A stretch of DNA of 23,447 nucleotides, from contig CACAUH010000016.1 in assembly GCA_902535565.1 (NCBI GenBank), positions 1-23,447 of the forward strand, written 5' to 3'. The notes beneath the pieces were generated by a model that had not been told where the DNA came from, did no database searches, and saw only the letters and a program-made list of their open reading frames with translations. The DNA is from an uncultured Bacteroidota bacterium. GTDB lineage: Bacteria > Bacteroidota > Bacteroidia > Flavobacteriales > UA16. A program made the translations under genes and the position numbers. Below, piece by piece: positions 1-8,502 of this stretch. Numbering within the stretch: position 1 is the stretch's first letter; each line of letters begins with the position of its first letter.

Positions 1-1
1 A

Positions 2-118
2 GAGGACCGCTGGATGACCTTGCGAGTGAGTGCCTCTGGCATGCGCAACATCAACCGTCTTGGTGTCTTGGGCGCCATTGCCAAGGCCAAGGAGAAGGGC
101 ACTTGGACTGAAGCTTAA
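2..118 (+). CDS. rpmB: 50S ribosomal protein L28, C-terminal part (5' end outside window)
   Basis: Reading from position 2 gives 38 codons and a TAA stop at 116-118. The peptide begins EDRWMTLRVSASGMRNINRL and ends in a short basic/acidic tail, which matches the conserved C-terminus of bacterial L28 (R-W-x-T-L-[KR]-V/L-S, then R-x-I-N/D-x-x-G). L28 is a small basic protein of the large ribosomal subunit. Only about half of it is present, and the start lies upstream of the window. In many Bacteroidota rpmB is followed at once by rpmG (L33), but here the gene ends at a strong hairpin terminator and the next gene is on the other strand, so it is the last gene of its transcript. The identification rests on the short motif and is fairly secure. 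Confidence 0.88.
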   Translation, partial: EDRWMTLRVSASGMRNINRLGVLGAIAKAKEKGTWTEA

Positions 119-134
119 TCTTGGCTTCTATCAT

Positions 135-168
135 CGAAAAAGCCCCGCTCGAGAGCGGGGCTTTTTCG
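135..168. terminator. Perfect palindromic bidirectional terminator
   Basis: A 16-base arm (CGAAAAAGCCCCGCTC, 135-150) is repeated exactly in reverse complement at 153-168, with only GA between. The stem is GC-rich in its centre, has an A-run on the left and a T-run on the right, so it can act as an intrinsic terminator on both strands. It sits 17 bases after the rpmB stop and 39 bases beyond the stop of the minus-strand SPFH gene, so it serves both convergent transcripts. Confidence 0.93.
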
Positions 169-206
169 TTGCGTAAAAGTTCGAATGGACTGGGGCGAAT
201 GGGTCA

Positions 207-1031
207 TCAGTTGTTGCCAAGGATGATCGGGAGACCATCTTCTCCTCCACCGACGACGACGACCTTGCTGTTTGGGCTTTCTGCCAGCTTTTGTGTGGCT
301 TCAATGCCCTTCCATCGGAGGAGTTCGTCTGAAATGCCTTCAGAGACAATCTCCTGAAAGTCTTTGATTCCCTTTGCTTCGATTCGCTTGCGCTCGGCTT
401 CCTTGCTCTCCTTCTCTAGGCGGAACTCATATTCGAGCGACTCTTGTTCCTGTTGAAGCTTTCGTTCGATGGCTTCTTCCAAGGTTTGAGGCAATCGGAT
501 GTTGCGGATGAGCACATCGTTGAGCTGGATGAAGTTGGCGGCCAGCTTCTCTCGCAGGCGGTCTTGTATCTCCACTTGGATTTGCTCCCGTTTGGAGGTG
601 TTGATTTCCTCAGGTAGATACTTCGCAAAAACCTCTCTGGACACAGACCGCATGGACGGCACGATGACGGCTTCTTCATATCCTCGTCCCCGTTCTATTT
701 CCAGATCACCAAGGTCTTCGAGGACAGGTTGGTGGAAGACGGTCATGTCCAATTGGATTTTCAACAGGTTGGACGAGAGGACGTCCAGTTTTTGCTGGGC
801 TTCTTTCTGACGCACCTCATAAATCAGAATGCGGTCCCATGGCGCTTTCAAATGGAATCCTTGGTCTACCGGCACTTCGTCGGGGTTGATTCCGCCAGAA
901 AATGTCCGGAAAATCAGACCTGCGTAGCCTGAAGGAATGGTGAAGGTAACAGAGGACCAACTGATGAGCACGGCCACGACGAGACCGGAAATCAAAGCGA
1001 CAAGGCGCAAGGGGCGGGTTGATGAATCCAT
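207..1031 (-). CDS. SPFH/prohibitin-family membrane protein
   Basis: The 274-residue product starts with a short polar head, one hydrophobic segment (about residues 8-30) and then an SPFH/band-7 domain (about 25-215). The domain shows the usual 'IPSGYAGLIFRTFSGG' entry, a 'DQGFHLKAPWDRILIYEVR' strand, and the helical region RPxSREVFAKYLPEEINTSKR-like seen in prohibitins. The tail is a charged helix (about 180-245) ending in VVVVGGGEDGLPIILGN, which is typical of bacterial prohibitin homologues. Such proteins form ring-like oligomers on the membrane and act as scaffolds for proteases or membrane microdomains; the partner here is unknown. It is the last gene of the minus-strand run, 47 bases after the VWA gene, and ends at the shared terminator. 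The family call is strong and the function is not defined. Confidence 0.88.
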   Translation of the reverse strand: MDSSTRPLRLVALISGLVVAVLISWSSVTFTIPSGYAGLIFRTFSGGINPDEVPVDQGFHLKAPWDRILIYEVRQKEAQQKLDVLSSNLLKIQLDMTVFHQPVLEDLGDLEIERGRGYEEAVIVPSMRSVSREVFAKYLPEEINTSKREQIQVEIQDRLREKLAANFIQLNDVLIRNIRLPQTLEEAIERKLQQEQESLEYEFRLEKESKEAERKRIEAKGIKDFQEIVSEGISDELLRWKGIEATQKLAESPNSKVVVVGGGEDGLPIILGNN

Positions 1032-1078
1032 GCGCCTAAGCTAAGGGGAAGGGACCTTTGGTTGGGCGTGGTTTGTGA

Positions 1079-3178
1079 TTAATAGGTGCCTGCCCATCGG
1101 CGGACCACCCACTCCGTACAAAGCAACAGCAGCAGGACCGCCATCAAGGCTTTCCAGCCGATGAGGTCCTGGAGTCTCTCAGAGAGGGACAACTCGGGAA
1201 TAAATCTCTGGGAGGCCATCAATGCCGCAGACAAGGCATCAAGCTCATTGGGGTTGTAGACTTGCCCGCCAGTGGATTCCGCCATCCTTAAGAGTTTATC
1301 GTGTTCGGCAGGACGCCCATTGAGTTCGAGCTGAATCTCGCGGATTTCGAGTGTGCCTGAACGGTCATATTGGGTGCCGCCCACCTCGGTGTTGGCCGTC
1401 CATCGGTAGGTGCCTTTTGGTAGGCGGCCAGCATCCATTGTATAGCTTCCCATCGGCGCAGAGGAGAACCGATAATCGTATGCGGTGCCCATGCTGTCCA
1501 AGAGGGTCAGAGAGATGTCTGCGCCTTGAAAGGGTTGGAGGGTGGCATCGTACACGCGTGCTTCAAAAGTCAACCGTTGGTCCTCGTCCAATATGCGCGG
1601 GGCCTCTACGCGGAAACGATCGACTCCAGGGTCCGAGGTTAGGTATTGGGCAAGTTTTGAGACGAGGTCATCGAACGCCTTGTGCGATCCGGTTCGCAGG
1701 TACCCCACTTGGCGCCATCGCCAGCTTCCTTCTCCGAGGAGGACCATCAAACGCCCTTTGCTGGTTTGAGCGACAGTAAGCAGGGGGTCTTCTGTTGTGA
1801 TGCCACCAATTCGTTGGAAGAGGAGAGGGGTGTGGGCTGAACCCCATGTGGTCTCACCAAAAGGGGTGATGAGCGGCGGCACTTCCGCGAGCATGGTCTC
1901 CAGTGTTTCGTCGGGTTGGAAGTGAGGAAAAGCGGGATTCACAGCACCGCGTGGATCGGTTGTTAGGCCCGATCGTGTGGGCCTGACATCCACGCCGATT
2001 CCCAAATCGCGAAGTGCCGAAAAGTCAGCCTGTGCATCGACGATGATGCCGATGGGCCATCCATTTTCTTGCGCGGTTTGGAAAAGGTCCCGTAGATCTT
2101 GGTCTCCAGGATTGAAACCAAAAAACAGCACCCCATCCCACAGGCCATTCGCATGGTCGGAACTGTTGAAGTCCTGGGCGGTTTCTTGCACGACCTCATA
2201 GTTGGCGTTGCCTGAGAGTGCATTTGACCATGCACCCCGGTCGGGATGAGGGGCATTGCTCAGCAGGAGGATGCGCTTTTTCCTTTCGATGATGTCTACG
2301 GTCACCGTTCGGCGGTTGTTGTCCGTATTGGATTCACCATCTACGCTGTCCACTGTCACAGCATAGCGTTGGATTCCGGGAGAGGTTGCTTGCACCAGGA
2401 ATGTGGTCCGTGTAGGTGCACCACCTGGAGCCAATTTTACCGTTTCGGACCGTTGGATATCCGGTCCTTTCAGGGTCACGCGAACATCGCCTGATACACC
2501 TTGACTGCCCACTTCCACTTCGATTGGAAATCGGTTGCCAAGTCCGGCGATGTCATTGTGCAGCAGCCGGTCGATGCGGATGTCCTTTTGAAGTGTGGTG
2601 TCTCCCATGGAGACAAAGTGGACAGGACTTCCGAAGCGGAAGCCCATGGATTCCGGGTCTTTTCCGCGATTGAATCTGCCGTCGGTTGCAATGACCAGGG
2701 CCCCAACCGGCCGGCCCGTCCATTGTCCTTCGATGGCGTTCAGTGCTGAAGAAAGATCGGTGACAGGCGCATCGAGCTCCATTGAGTCGCCTTCCCAAGG
2801 ATACAGCTCGGAACCAAATCCATATGCCGCTATTCTGGCGCCGGGTTTGCCTTGCTCAGCAGGCAAGGAGGCCACCCATGTGTTGAGGTTTTCCGTCCAG
2901 TTCGGGTGCGCCTGCCCAACGGATCGGCTGGCATCTTGTAAAATGATCAGGGCGGGTTGCGTTGTCGATCGTTCTTCGCTTCTCAGAACTGGGCGAAACA
3001 GCAGCAGCAAGAGTGTGACAAGCACTGCCGCCCTCAGGATGCCTAGCAAGGCGCGCAGCGCCCCGGGAATGTGACGGTTCCCACGGTCAATCCGGTACAG
3101 CAAGGCAGCGGCCACGACCACGAGGCCAATGGCCGGCGCGACGTGTATCCAAGGGGCGTCGAGAATGAGTTCGCGCAT
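1079..3178 (-). CDS. Large membrane-anchored von Willebrand factor A domain protein
   Basis: The 699-residue product has two N-terminal membrane segments (about 13-30 and 43-62), a VWA domain beginning with the metal-site motif DASRS (D82, S84, S86; consensus DxSxS), and downstream candidates for the other MIDAS residues (TDLSS and ATDG). A middle region around 'RKKRILLLSNAPHPDRGAW' resembles the amidotransferase-like fold found in related Bacteroidota VWA proteins. A beta-rich region follows and a C-terminal membrane helix ('ALMAVLLLLLCTEWVVRRW') closes the protein. This arrangement places most of the chain in the periplasm between membrane anchors. Related proteins are annotated only as VWA or BatA-like, and their role is unproven. 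It starts 9 bases after fabG, so co-transcription is likely. No MoxR ATPase gene is nearby, which argues against a classical Bat operon. Confidence 0.8.
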   Translation of the reverse strand: MRELILDAPWIHVAPAIGLVVVAAALLYRIDRGNRHIPGALRALLGILRAAVLVTLLLLLFRPVLRSEERSTTQPALIILQDASRSVGQAHPNWTENLNTWVASLPAEQGKPGARIAAYGFGSELYPWEGDSMELDAPVTDLSSALNAIEGQWTGRPVGALVIATDGRFNRGKDPESMGFRFGSPVHFVSMGDTTLQKDIRIDRLLHNDIAGLGNRFPIEVEVGSQGVSGDVRVTLKGPDIQRSETVKLAPGGAPTRTTFLVQATSPGIQRYAVTVDSVDGESNTDNNRRTVTVDIIERKKRILLLSNAPHPDRGAWSNALSGNANYEVVQETAQDFNSSDHANGLWDGVLFFGFNPGDQDLRDLFQTAQENGWPIGIIVDAQADFSALRDLGIGVDVRPTRSGLTTDPRGAVNPAFPHFQPDETLETMLAEVPPLITPFGETTWGSAHTPLLFQRIGGITTEDPLLTVAQTSKGRLMVLLGEGSWRWRQVGYLRTGSHKAFDDLVSKLAQYLTSDPGVDRFRVEAPRILDEDQRLTFEARVYDATLQPFQGADISLTLLDSMGTAYDYRFSSAPMGSYTMDAGRLPKGTYRWTANTEVGGTQYDRSGTLEIREIQLELNGRPAEHDKLLRMAESTGGQVYNPNELDALSAALMASQRFIPELSLSERLQDLIGWKALMAVLLLLLCTEWVVRRWAGTY

Positions 3179-3187
3179 GGCGCGAAA

Positions 3188-3934
3188 TTACATTCGCATT
3201 CCGCCGTCCACTGACAGCGTTTGACCGGTGATGTACGTGCTCATGTCGGAGGCCAGAAAAACGCAGGCGTCGGCCACATCTTCGGGCTTTCCGCCGCGCT
3301 TGAGTGGAATGGCATCTCGCCATCCCTGAACGGTTGCCTCATCCAGTGCTTCCGTCATTTCTGTTTCGATGAAGCCGGGGGCAATGGCGTTGCAACGGAT
3401 GTTTCGACTCCCCAGTTCCAGTGCTACGCTCTTGGTGAAGCCGAGGATGCCGGCTTTCGAAGCGGCGTAGTTTGCTTGGCCGGCATTTCCTTGGATGCCC
3501 ACCACACTGGACATGTTGATGATGCTACCAGAGCGGGCCTTGAGCATGGTCCGAAGTACCCCTTTGGTGAGGTTGAAACAGCTCTTCAAATTCACTTGCA
3601 TGATGTCGTCCCATTGGTCCTCGGACATGCGCATCAAGAGGGTGTCTCGCGTGATTCCAGCGTTGTTGATGAGGATGTCAACCGTGCCGAAGGCCTCGAC
3701 AACGTCTTTAACAAGGGCTTCACTTTGTTCTAGGTTACCGGCATCTGATTTGAAGCCTTTTGCTGTGCCTCCTGATGCGGTCAATTCCTTTTCGAGTGCT
3801 TCCGCCTTCTCATCGCTTGATCGATAGGTAAAGGCGACTGTGGCGCCTTCTTGTACAAAGCGCTGGGCGATTGATTTTCCGATGCCGCGTGAGGCGCCGG
3901 TGATCAGCGCAACTTTTCCTTGCAGTAGGGCCAT
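3188..3934 (-). CDS. fabG: 3-oxoacyl-[acyl-carrier-protein] reductase FabG
   Basis: This short-chain dehydrogenase reduces 3-oxoacyl-ACP with NADPH in the fatty-acid elongation cycle. Visible motifs are the nucleotide-binding GASRGIG near the N-terminus, NNAG, the catalytic serine in NMSSVVG, the YxxxK pair in YAASKAG, and the C-terminal YITGQTLSVDGGM that is characteristic of FabG. I start at the ATG at 3934 (MALLQGKVALITG), giving 248 residues, the normal FabG length. An in-frame TTG 21 bases upstream would add seven residues with no family support. There is no clear Shine-Dalgarno, as is usual in Bacteroidota. It lies within the minus-strand run, 39 bases after the CCG-domain gene and 9 before the VWA gene, away from other fab genes. 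A different SDR substrate cannot be excluded, but the fit to FabG is very good. Confidence 0.93.
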   Translation of the reverse strand: MALLQGKVALITGASRGIGKSIAQRFVQEGATVAFTYRSSDEKAEALEKELTASGGTAKGFKSDAGNLEQSEALVKDVVEAFGTVDILINNAGITRDTLLMRMSEDQWDDIMQVNLKSCFNLTKGVLRTMLKARSGSIINMSSVVGIQGNAGQANYAASKAGILGFTKSVALELGSRNIRCNAIAPGFIETEMTEALDEATVQGWRDAIPLKRGGKPEDVADACVFLASDMSTYITGQTLSVDGGMRM

Positions 3935-3973
3935 GGGGTCAATTTGGGGCGGCAAGATAACCGGGGTAGGGAT

Positions 3974-4777
3974 TCAATTTGGGGGTTTGAGGAGGTCAGC
4001 GGCTTCGGCGATAAGTTCTGCCACATCCTTGACGTCAATGTCCCCTTCTTTTTCGGCGTTTTTCACACCATCGGTCATCATGGTGTTGCAGAATGGGCAC
4101 CCTGTCGCAATGACCTTTGCTCCCGTTTCGAGGGCATCGTCTGTGCGCGCATGGTTGACTTCCCGGTTGCCTTTTTCGGCATCCTTGAACATTTGTGCCC
4201 CTCCAGCACCACAGCAGAGTCCCTTGCTTTTGCAACGCCGCATTTCGACGAGGTCGGCGTCGAGGGCTTCGAGCGCGGACCGCGGGGCCTCGTATTCCCC
4301 ATTGCCCCGGCCGAGGTAGCAGGGGTCGTGAAAGGTGATGCGCCGTCCCTTGAATGGATTTCCATCGGCAATGCGCAGGCGACCGCTGTCGATGAGTTCT
4401 TGGATGAATTGCGTGTGGTGTAACACCTCGTATTCGCCACCGAGTTCAGGATACTCGTTTTTGATGGTGTTCAAGCAGTGTGGGCAGCCGGTTACAATGC
4501 GTTTCACGCCATACCCATTGAGAACCATGATGTTTTGGGCGGCTTGCATCTGGAACAGAAATTCATTGCCGGCGCGTTTGGCTGGGTCTCCAGTGCAGCT
4601 TTCTTCTGCACCAAGAACGGCAAAGGGAACCTCTGCCGCGTGCAGGATTCGTGCAATGGCCTTCGTGATGCGCTTGGCACGGTCGTCGAAACTGCCTGCA
4701 CAGCCCACCCAGAAGAGGACTTCAGGAGTCTCTCCGCGGGCATTCATTTCTGCGAGGGTGGGGACTGTCATGGCCAT
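3974..4777 (-). CDS. CCG-domain (Fe-S)-binding oxidoreductase subunit (HdrB/GlcF C-terminal type)
   Basis: This 267-residue soluble protein has two cysteine-rich CCG repeats as in heterodisulfide reductase HdrB/HdrD, GlcF and LutA. The second repeat is complete: C153, C188-C189-G and C227-P-F-C230. The first is C26, C61 and C98-P-H-C101, with SCTG in place of CCG, so one expected cysteine is missing. CCG repeats hold an unusual Fe-S cluster that handles thiol or quinone-linked electron transfer. Its start is 6 bases after the membrane Fe-S gene. The two together make up the parts that are one polypeptide in HdrD-like or EtfAB:menaquinone oxidoreductase-type proteins, so I infer a single two-subunit complex. 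The natural electron donor is not visible, and EtfAB genes are not in the window. Confidence 0.85.
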   Translation of the reverse strand: MAMTVPTLAEMNARGETPEVLFWVGCAGSFDDRAKRITKAIARILHAAEVPFAVLGAEESCTGDPAKRAGNEFLFQMQAAQNIMVLNGYGVKRIVTGCPHCLNTIKNEYPELGGEYEVLHHTQFIQELIDSGRLRIADGNPFKGRRITFHDPCYLGRGNGEYEAPRSALEALDADLVEMRRCKSKGLCCGAGGAQMFKDAEKGNREVNHARTDDALETGAKVIATGCPFCNTMMTDGVKNAEKEGDIDVKDVAELIAEAADLLKPPN

Positions 4778-4783
4778 GTGGAT

Positions 4784-6157
4784 TCAGGATTCATTCGTGA
4801 TTTCATCTGTCCACTTTCCCCGGTCGGTTGCGGGAAATGCCCAAGGGGCTCCGTTGTTTTCGATGTTGTTGAACATGGCCGTAATGGGCTCAGGGGCCTT
4901 GCTGTCTTCCATAATCAGGCTTCTCCTCATGTCCAGAATGATGCCCATTGGATTGATGTTGACTGGGCATGCATCCACGCAGGCTTGGCAGCTTGTGCAC
5001 GCCCACAGTTCTTCTTCGCTGATATAGTCTCCAAGCAGTGATTTTCCATCTCCATTGCCCCAACTTCCGCCAGCGGCATCAATGGAGCGGCCGACTTCCT
5101 CCACCCGGTCTCGGGTGTCCATCATGATTTTTCTTGGGCTGAGCAGCTTGCCTGTTGTGTTGGCGGGACATACCGATGTGCAGCGTCCGCATTCTGTGCA
5201 GGTATAAGCTTCCATCAATTGTTTCCAAGTGAGGTCCTGCACGTCTTTGGCGCCAAATGTGACCGGTTCTGTGGGGGCATCTTCTGTGGGCTCCGGAGGT
5301 GCGGCAAAAGGGTCGCCGCTCATCATGAGGTCCACTTCCTTTTTCACAGAGGCCATGTTGTCGAGACGGCCAGATGGCGTCAAATCACTGTACCAAGTAT
5401 TGGGGAAGGCGAGGAAGATGTGGAAGTGCTTGGAGTAGGGCACGTAGACGAGAAAGGCCAGAATGCCCGCGATGTGGAACCACCAGGTGCCGCGTTCCAA
5501 AGCCACGATGCCCGCATCTGAAAGTCCGTCGTAAAGGGGAATCAGCCATTGGCTCACAGGGAAGGATCCCGCGGCGATGTAATGGTGCGGATCTGTCCAA
5601 ACTCCCTCGAGTATTCGGGCTTGGGCGATGCTGTCCGCCGCATTCATGGACAGGAGGGCAAACATGAGCAGGACCTCAACGACGAGGATGATGTTGGCAT
5701 CGTTTTTTGGCCAGCCTACCATTTCGGGGTTTCTAAAACGCGCGATGGGGAGCACATTGCGTCGAATCAAGAACACGACGCAGGCCACGAGGACCCCGAG
5801 GGCCAACCATTCAAAGGTGCCGATAAGGAAGTCGTACAGCCCACCGAGTGATGGCGCAAAGACCCGGTGGGTCCCAAAAAGGCCATCGATCAATATCTCG
5901 AGGACTTCGATGTTGATGAGGATGAATCCAACGTAGATCAGGATGTGCATGACGCCTGCGACTGGACGTACCACCATTTTGGATTGTCCCATGGCCACCC
6001 GAGCCATGGTTAACCAGCGTTCTTTGGGGCGGTCAGTCAGGTCGATGTCTCTGCCAAGTTGGATGTTGCGCCGAATGGTTCCTATGCGTCGGGCAAAGAA
6101 AAATCCTGCAGTTCCCAATAGGAGGGCAAAGGCCAATTGTCCAACGAAGTGGGGCAT
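4784..6157 (-). CDS. Membrane-bound 4Fe-4S dicluster oxidoreductase (NarI/HdrE-like membrane domain + ferredoxin domain)
   Basis: The 457-residue protein starts with a hydrophobic helix (about 4-22) and has about four more membrane helices (about 68-90, 107-131, 154-172 and 226-248). H71, H228, H244 and H246 are candidate heme b or quinone-site ligands. After a proline-rich linker (about 283-300) comes a ferredoxin domain with two complete CxxCxxCxxxCP clusters: C320, C323, C326, C330 and C387, C390, C393, C397. This is the membrane half of HdrD/EMO-type oxidoreductases, which pass electrons between a soluble donor and the menaquinone pool. The CCG-domain partner follows after 6 bases. The pairing and the domain order are clear. 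The electron donor, for example electron-transfer flavoprotein from fatty-acid oxidation, is inferred from related systems only. Confidence 0.85.
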   Translation of the reverse strand: MPHFVGQLAFALLLGTAGFFFARRIGTIRRNIQLGRDIDLTDRPKERWLTMARVAMGQSKMVVRPVAGVMHILIYVGFILINIEVLEILIDGLFGTHRVFAPSLGGLYDFLIGTFEWLALGVLVACVVFLIRRNVLPIARFRNPEMVGWPKNDANIILVVEVLLMFALLSMNAADSIAQARILEGVWTDPHHYIAAGSFPVSQWLIPLYDGLSDAGIVALERGTWWFHIAGILAFLVYVPYSKHFHIFLAFPNTWYSDLTPSGRLDNMASVKKEVDLMMSGDPFAAPPEPTEDAPTEPVTFGAKDVQDLTWKQLMEAYTCTECGRCTSVCPANTTGKLLSPRKIMMDTRDRVEEVGRSIDAAGGSWGNGDGKSLLGDYISEEELWACTSCQACVDACPVNINPMGIILDMRRSLIMEDSKAPEPITAMFNNIENNGAPWAFPATDRGKWTDEITNES

Positions 6158-6170
6158 GGTCAGTCCTGAG

Positions 6171-7217
6171 TCAATTTTCTCGTGTCTCGCGCTCGTCGAG
6201 TTCGGCGTCGATGAGGCGTTGCAAGCGTTCGAGTTCCTTTTCGCTCAATTTCCGCTTTTCTCTGCCACCAAACACAGAAACGCGCACGTAGCGCTGTGGA
6301 TTGAGGTATAAGTCGTTTAAAAGGAATTGCAATTCCTTGTTGGTGGCCATCAGGCCTTCGTGTAAGCTGTCACTTTTGAGAATTTTTCCAAGGCTGCCTT
6401 CTCCTGCATTGAGCCCTTCGAGAACGCGGTTGAGTTCGGCAATGGATGCGTCCGCTCTGCGCAGGGTAGAGGCCAATTGGAGATTGGCGAGGGAGTCGGA
6501 GATTTGGCTGAAGTTGCTCAACGCGTTAGACAGGTTTCCCTGTTGGTTGTTGATGAAGCCAGTGAGCTCTTCCATGTTGTTGACGATGCCGTGCAGTGCC
6601 TCGCGATTTTCCTCTACGGTCATGTCCAGTGTTCGCGAGGTGCTTTCGAGATTTTCCATGGTCCTTTGAATGCTTTCAAAGGCTTTGGGCAATCCTTGGG
6701 TTGCGCTGTCCTGGAATACGGTTTGCAGGTTGAGCAGGATTTCATCAACCCCTGCGATCAACTGGTCGGTCCTCTGGCGAAGAGGAATCAACTCCTGCTT
6801 TACCGATTCGGCGATCCCCATTTCGATTTCCGAGGGGAGGGTGTCTCCAGTTTGGATGAGGGAGGAACTCCGTCCGGCGATCAGGTCAATGGCCTTGGTG
6901 CCGAACAGGTCATTGGATACGATGCGGGCCTTTGTATCGTCTGGGAGTTGAAGGTTGGATTGTTCGATGAGGAAGGTGACATGCAGGGTCCCGTTTCCTT
7001 TTGCGTCAAAATCGATTCCCGATACCTGGCCGACTTTGAATCCGTTGACCACGACCGGGTTGGAGACTGCGAGTCCGTCAATTCGATCGTAGACAGCGTG
7101 GAATTCGCGTCCATTGCCAAGCGGGTCGAAGCCCTTTAGGTAGTTTACACCCAGCACAAGCAGAACCCCGCTCAACAAGACGAGTATTCCAATTTTGATT
7201 TCCCTGCTTTTCTGCAT
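6171..7217 (-). CDS. mlaD: MlaD/MCE-domain lipid-transport protein
   Basis: The 348-residue product has one N-terminal membrane helix (about 8-25, after MQKSREIKIG) followed by an MCE domain (about 35-115). The domain contains the family signatures YDRIDGLAVSNPVVVNGFKVG and 'IVSNDLFGTKAIDLI'. The remainder is helical and probably coiled-coil (about 125-300), followed by a basic C-terminal tail. MlaD-type proteins form hexameric rings in the inner membrane and guide phospholipids between membranes with an ABC transporter. No MlaE/MlaF genes are in this window, so the ATPase and permease must be elsewhere. The gene lies 13 bases after the amidase gene and 13 before the Fe-S gene. The gene symbol is used in the family sense; substrate and direction of transport are unknown. 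Confidence 0.88.
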   Translation of the reverse strand: MQKSREIKIGILVLLSGVLLVLGVNYLKGFDPLGNGREFHAVYDRIDGLAVSNPVVVNGFKVGQVSGIDFDAKGNGTLHVTFLIEQSNLQLPDDTKARIVSNDLFGTKAIDLIAGRSSSLIQTGDTLPSEIEMGIAESVKQELIPLRQRTDQLIAGVDEILLNLQTVFQDSATQGLPKAFESIQRTMENLESTSRTLDMTVEENREALHGIVNNMEELTGFINNQQGNLSNALSNFSQISDSLANLQLASTLRRADASIAELNRVLEGLNAGEGSLGKILKSDSLHEGLMATNKELQFLLNDLYLNPQRYVRVSVFGGREKRKLSEKELERLQRLIDAELDERETREN

Positions 7218-7230
7218 GCGATGAGAGGGG

Positions 7231-8502
7231 TCAGTCCTTGGCCTTTTTTAGCGCGGATTCGAGGGGAATTCTGAGTCCGTTCTCGAATGCTACGACGAAG
7301 GCGTCAGGAAAGCCGTTCATCCGCAAGGTATCGCGCATCCGGCAGGCTTCCGAATAAGAAGGCGTAGACCCGACCCGGTACTTGTAAACGTTGCCGACTT
7401 GTTGTTTCGATGTATGGGGCACCTGGAAGCCATCTGACCCGGTCAATGGGGTGCCGCGTCGGTTGCTTGCCGCTTGCACCGAAAAACAGAAGCCACCATC
7501 GCAAGCCGAGGCAATGGCCGTGTGCCACGCAGGCTCGGCCTCCGGCTTGATTTCATCGCTTTGTTTTGAAGTGTCGGGGTCACTTCCCTCTGAATTCTCC
7601 CTCCCTTGTGTCCGTTCATCAGCCGTGAGGTTTTCATTTGCCTCTTGTACCGCGGCCTCAAGGCTGAACCACCGCTGGGCATAGTCTCGGAAGGCGCGAA
7701 ACAGGGCGCTGGACATGTAGTCTTGTCCTTTTTCAGAGTGCAGGAAGTCCTCTTCTTTTGGGTTGGTCAGGAAGCCGAGTTCAACCAGTACGCTGGGCAT
7801 GCTCGCGTAGGCGGTGACGTAATAGGGGGCTTGGCGCACACCGCGGTCTTTTCTCCCGACGCGTTGTCTGAATTGGGTTTGGATGAGCTCGGCCAATTGC
7901 AGGCTTCGTCCGAGGTAGATTTCCTGTTTCAGCGCGAGGGCGATGAAGGTGTCTGGATCATCGGGGTCGAACCCCTCAGCATCTTTTTCGCTGAAAACGG
8001 CTGCATTTTCTTTTGCAGCGACCCTCAGGCTGGCTTCGCTTTTGTCGAGCCCCATCACAAACGTGGAGCTGCCTGTAACCGATGATTTTTTAAAGCTGTC
8101 GCAGTGAATGGACAAAAGGAGGTCTGCTTGTGCCTCATTGGCAATCTGAACCCGTTCCGGAAGTGTGGGGTAGGTGTCTCCCGTTCTCGTCATGATGACC
8201 CGGACGCCTGGGATGCGTTCTTCAATGTAGGTCGCTGTTTTTCGAGCCACGGCCAAGGTGATGTCCTTTTCAGCGGTTCGATACCGTCCTGTTCCTAGGT
8301 TGCCGGGGTCTTTGCCGCCATGTCCGGCATCGAGCACGACCGTCATGGCCGGTTCTGCTGGGGGGTGAAACGCACTGCCCAAAAGCAGGACGAGAATGCA
8401 AGTGGAGAAGACCGCTGATTTTGGCCAAAAAGCAGGGGTGGGAAGGCCGTTTGGACTGCCGGGGTTTGGGGTGTTGGAAAGGCTGAAATCTGGGGTTGCC
8501 AT
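7231..8502 (-). CDS. N-acetylmuramoyl-L-alanine amidase (Amidase_3) with C-terminal SPOR-like region
   Basis: This zinc hydrolase cleaves the bond between MurNAc and the stem peptide of peptidoglycan. With the start at 8502 (MATPDFSLSN) the product has 423 residues. It has a hydrophobic export segment (about 29-47), then the amidase fold with zinc ligands H61 (LDAGHGGKDPG), E78 and H133 (LLLSIHCDS), and the catalytic E241 (SVLVELGFLTN). An acidic linker (about 285-325) leads to a C-terminal region (about 337-412, FCFSVQAASN ... GLRIPL) resembling a divergent SPOR peptidoglycan-binding domain. A longer reading frame extends 75 residues upstream, but that part would run into the divergent lptD gene and has no signal sequence, so I rejected it. 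It is the first gene of the minus-strand run. The divergent placement beside lptD is a familiar Bacteroidota order. Confidence 0.9.
   Translation of the reverse strand: MATPDFSLSNTPNPGSPNGLPTPAFWPKSAVFSTCILVLLLGSAFHPPAEPAMTVVLDAGHGGKDPGNLGTGRYRTAEKDITLAVARKTATYIEERIPGVRVIMTRTGDTYPTLPERVQIANEAQADLLLSIHCDSFKKSSVTGSSTFVMGLDKSEASLRVAAKENAAVFSEKDAEGFDPDDPDTFIALALKQEIYLGRSLQLAELIQTQFRQRVGRKDRGVRQAPYYVTAYASMPSVLVELGFLTNPKEEDFLHSEKGQDYMSSALFRAFRDYAQRWFSLEAAVQEANENLTADERTQGRENSEGSDPDTSKQSDEIKPEAEPAWHTAIASACDGGFCFSVQAASNRRGTPLTGSDGFQVPHTSKQQVGNVYKYRVGSTPSYSEACRMRDTLRMNGFPDAFVVAFENGLRIPLESALKKAKD

Noticed and set aside
3935..3955. TTG start seven codons upstream for FabG
   Set aside because: FabG proteins conventionally begin at the MALLQGKVALITG-type start, and the upstream residues have no family support.
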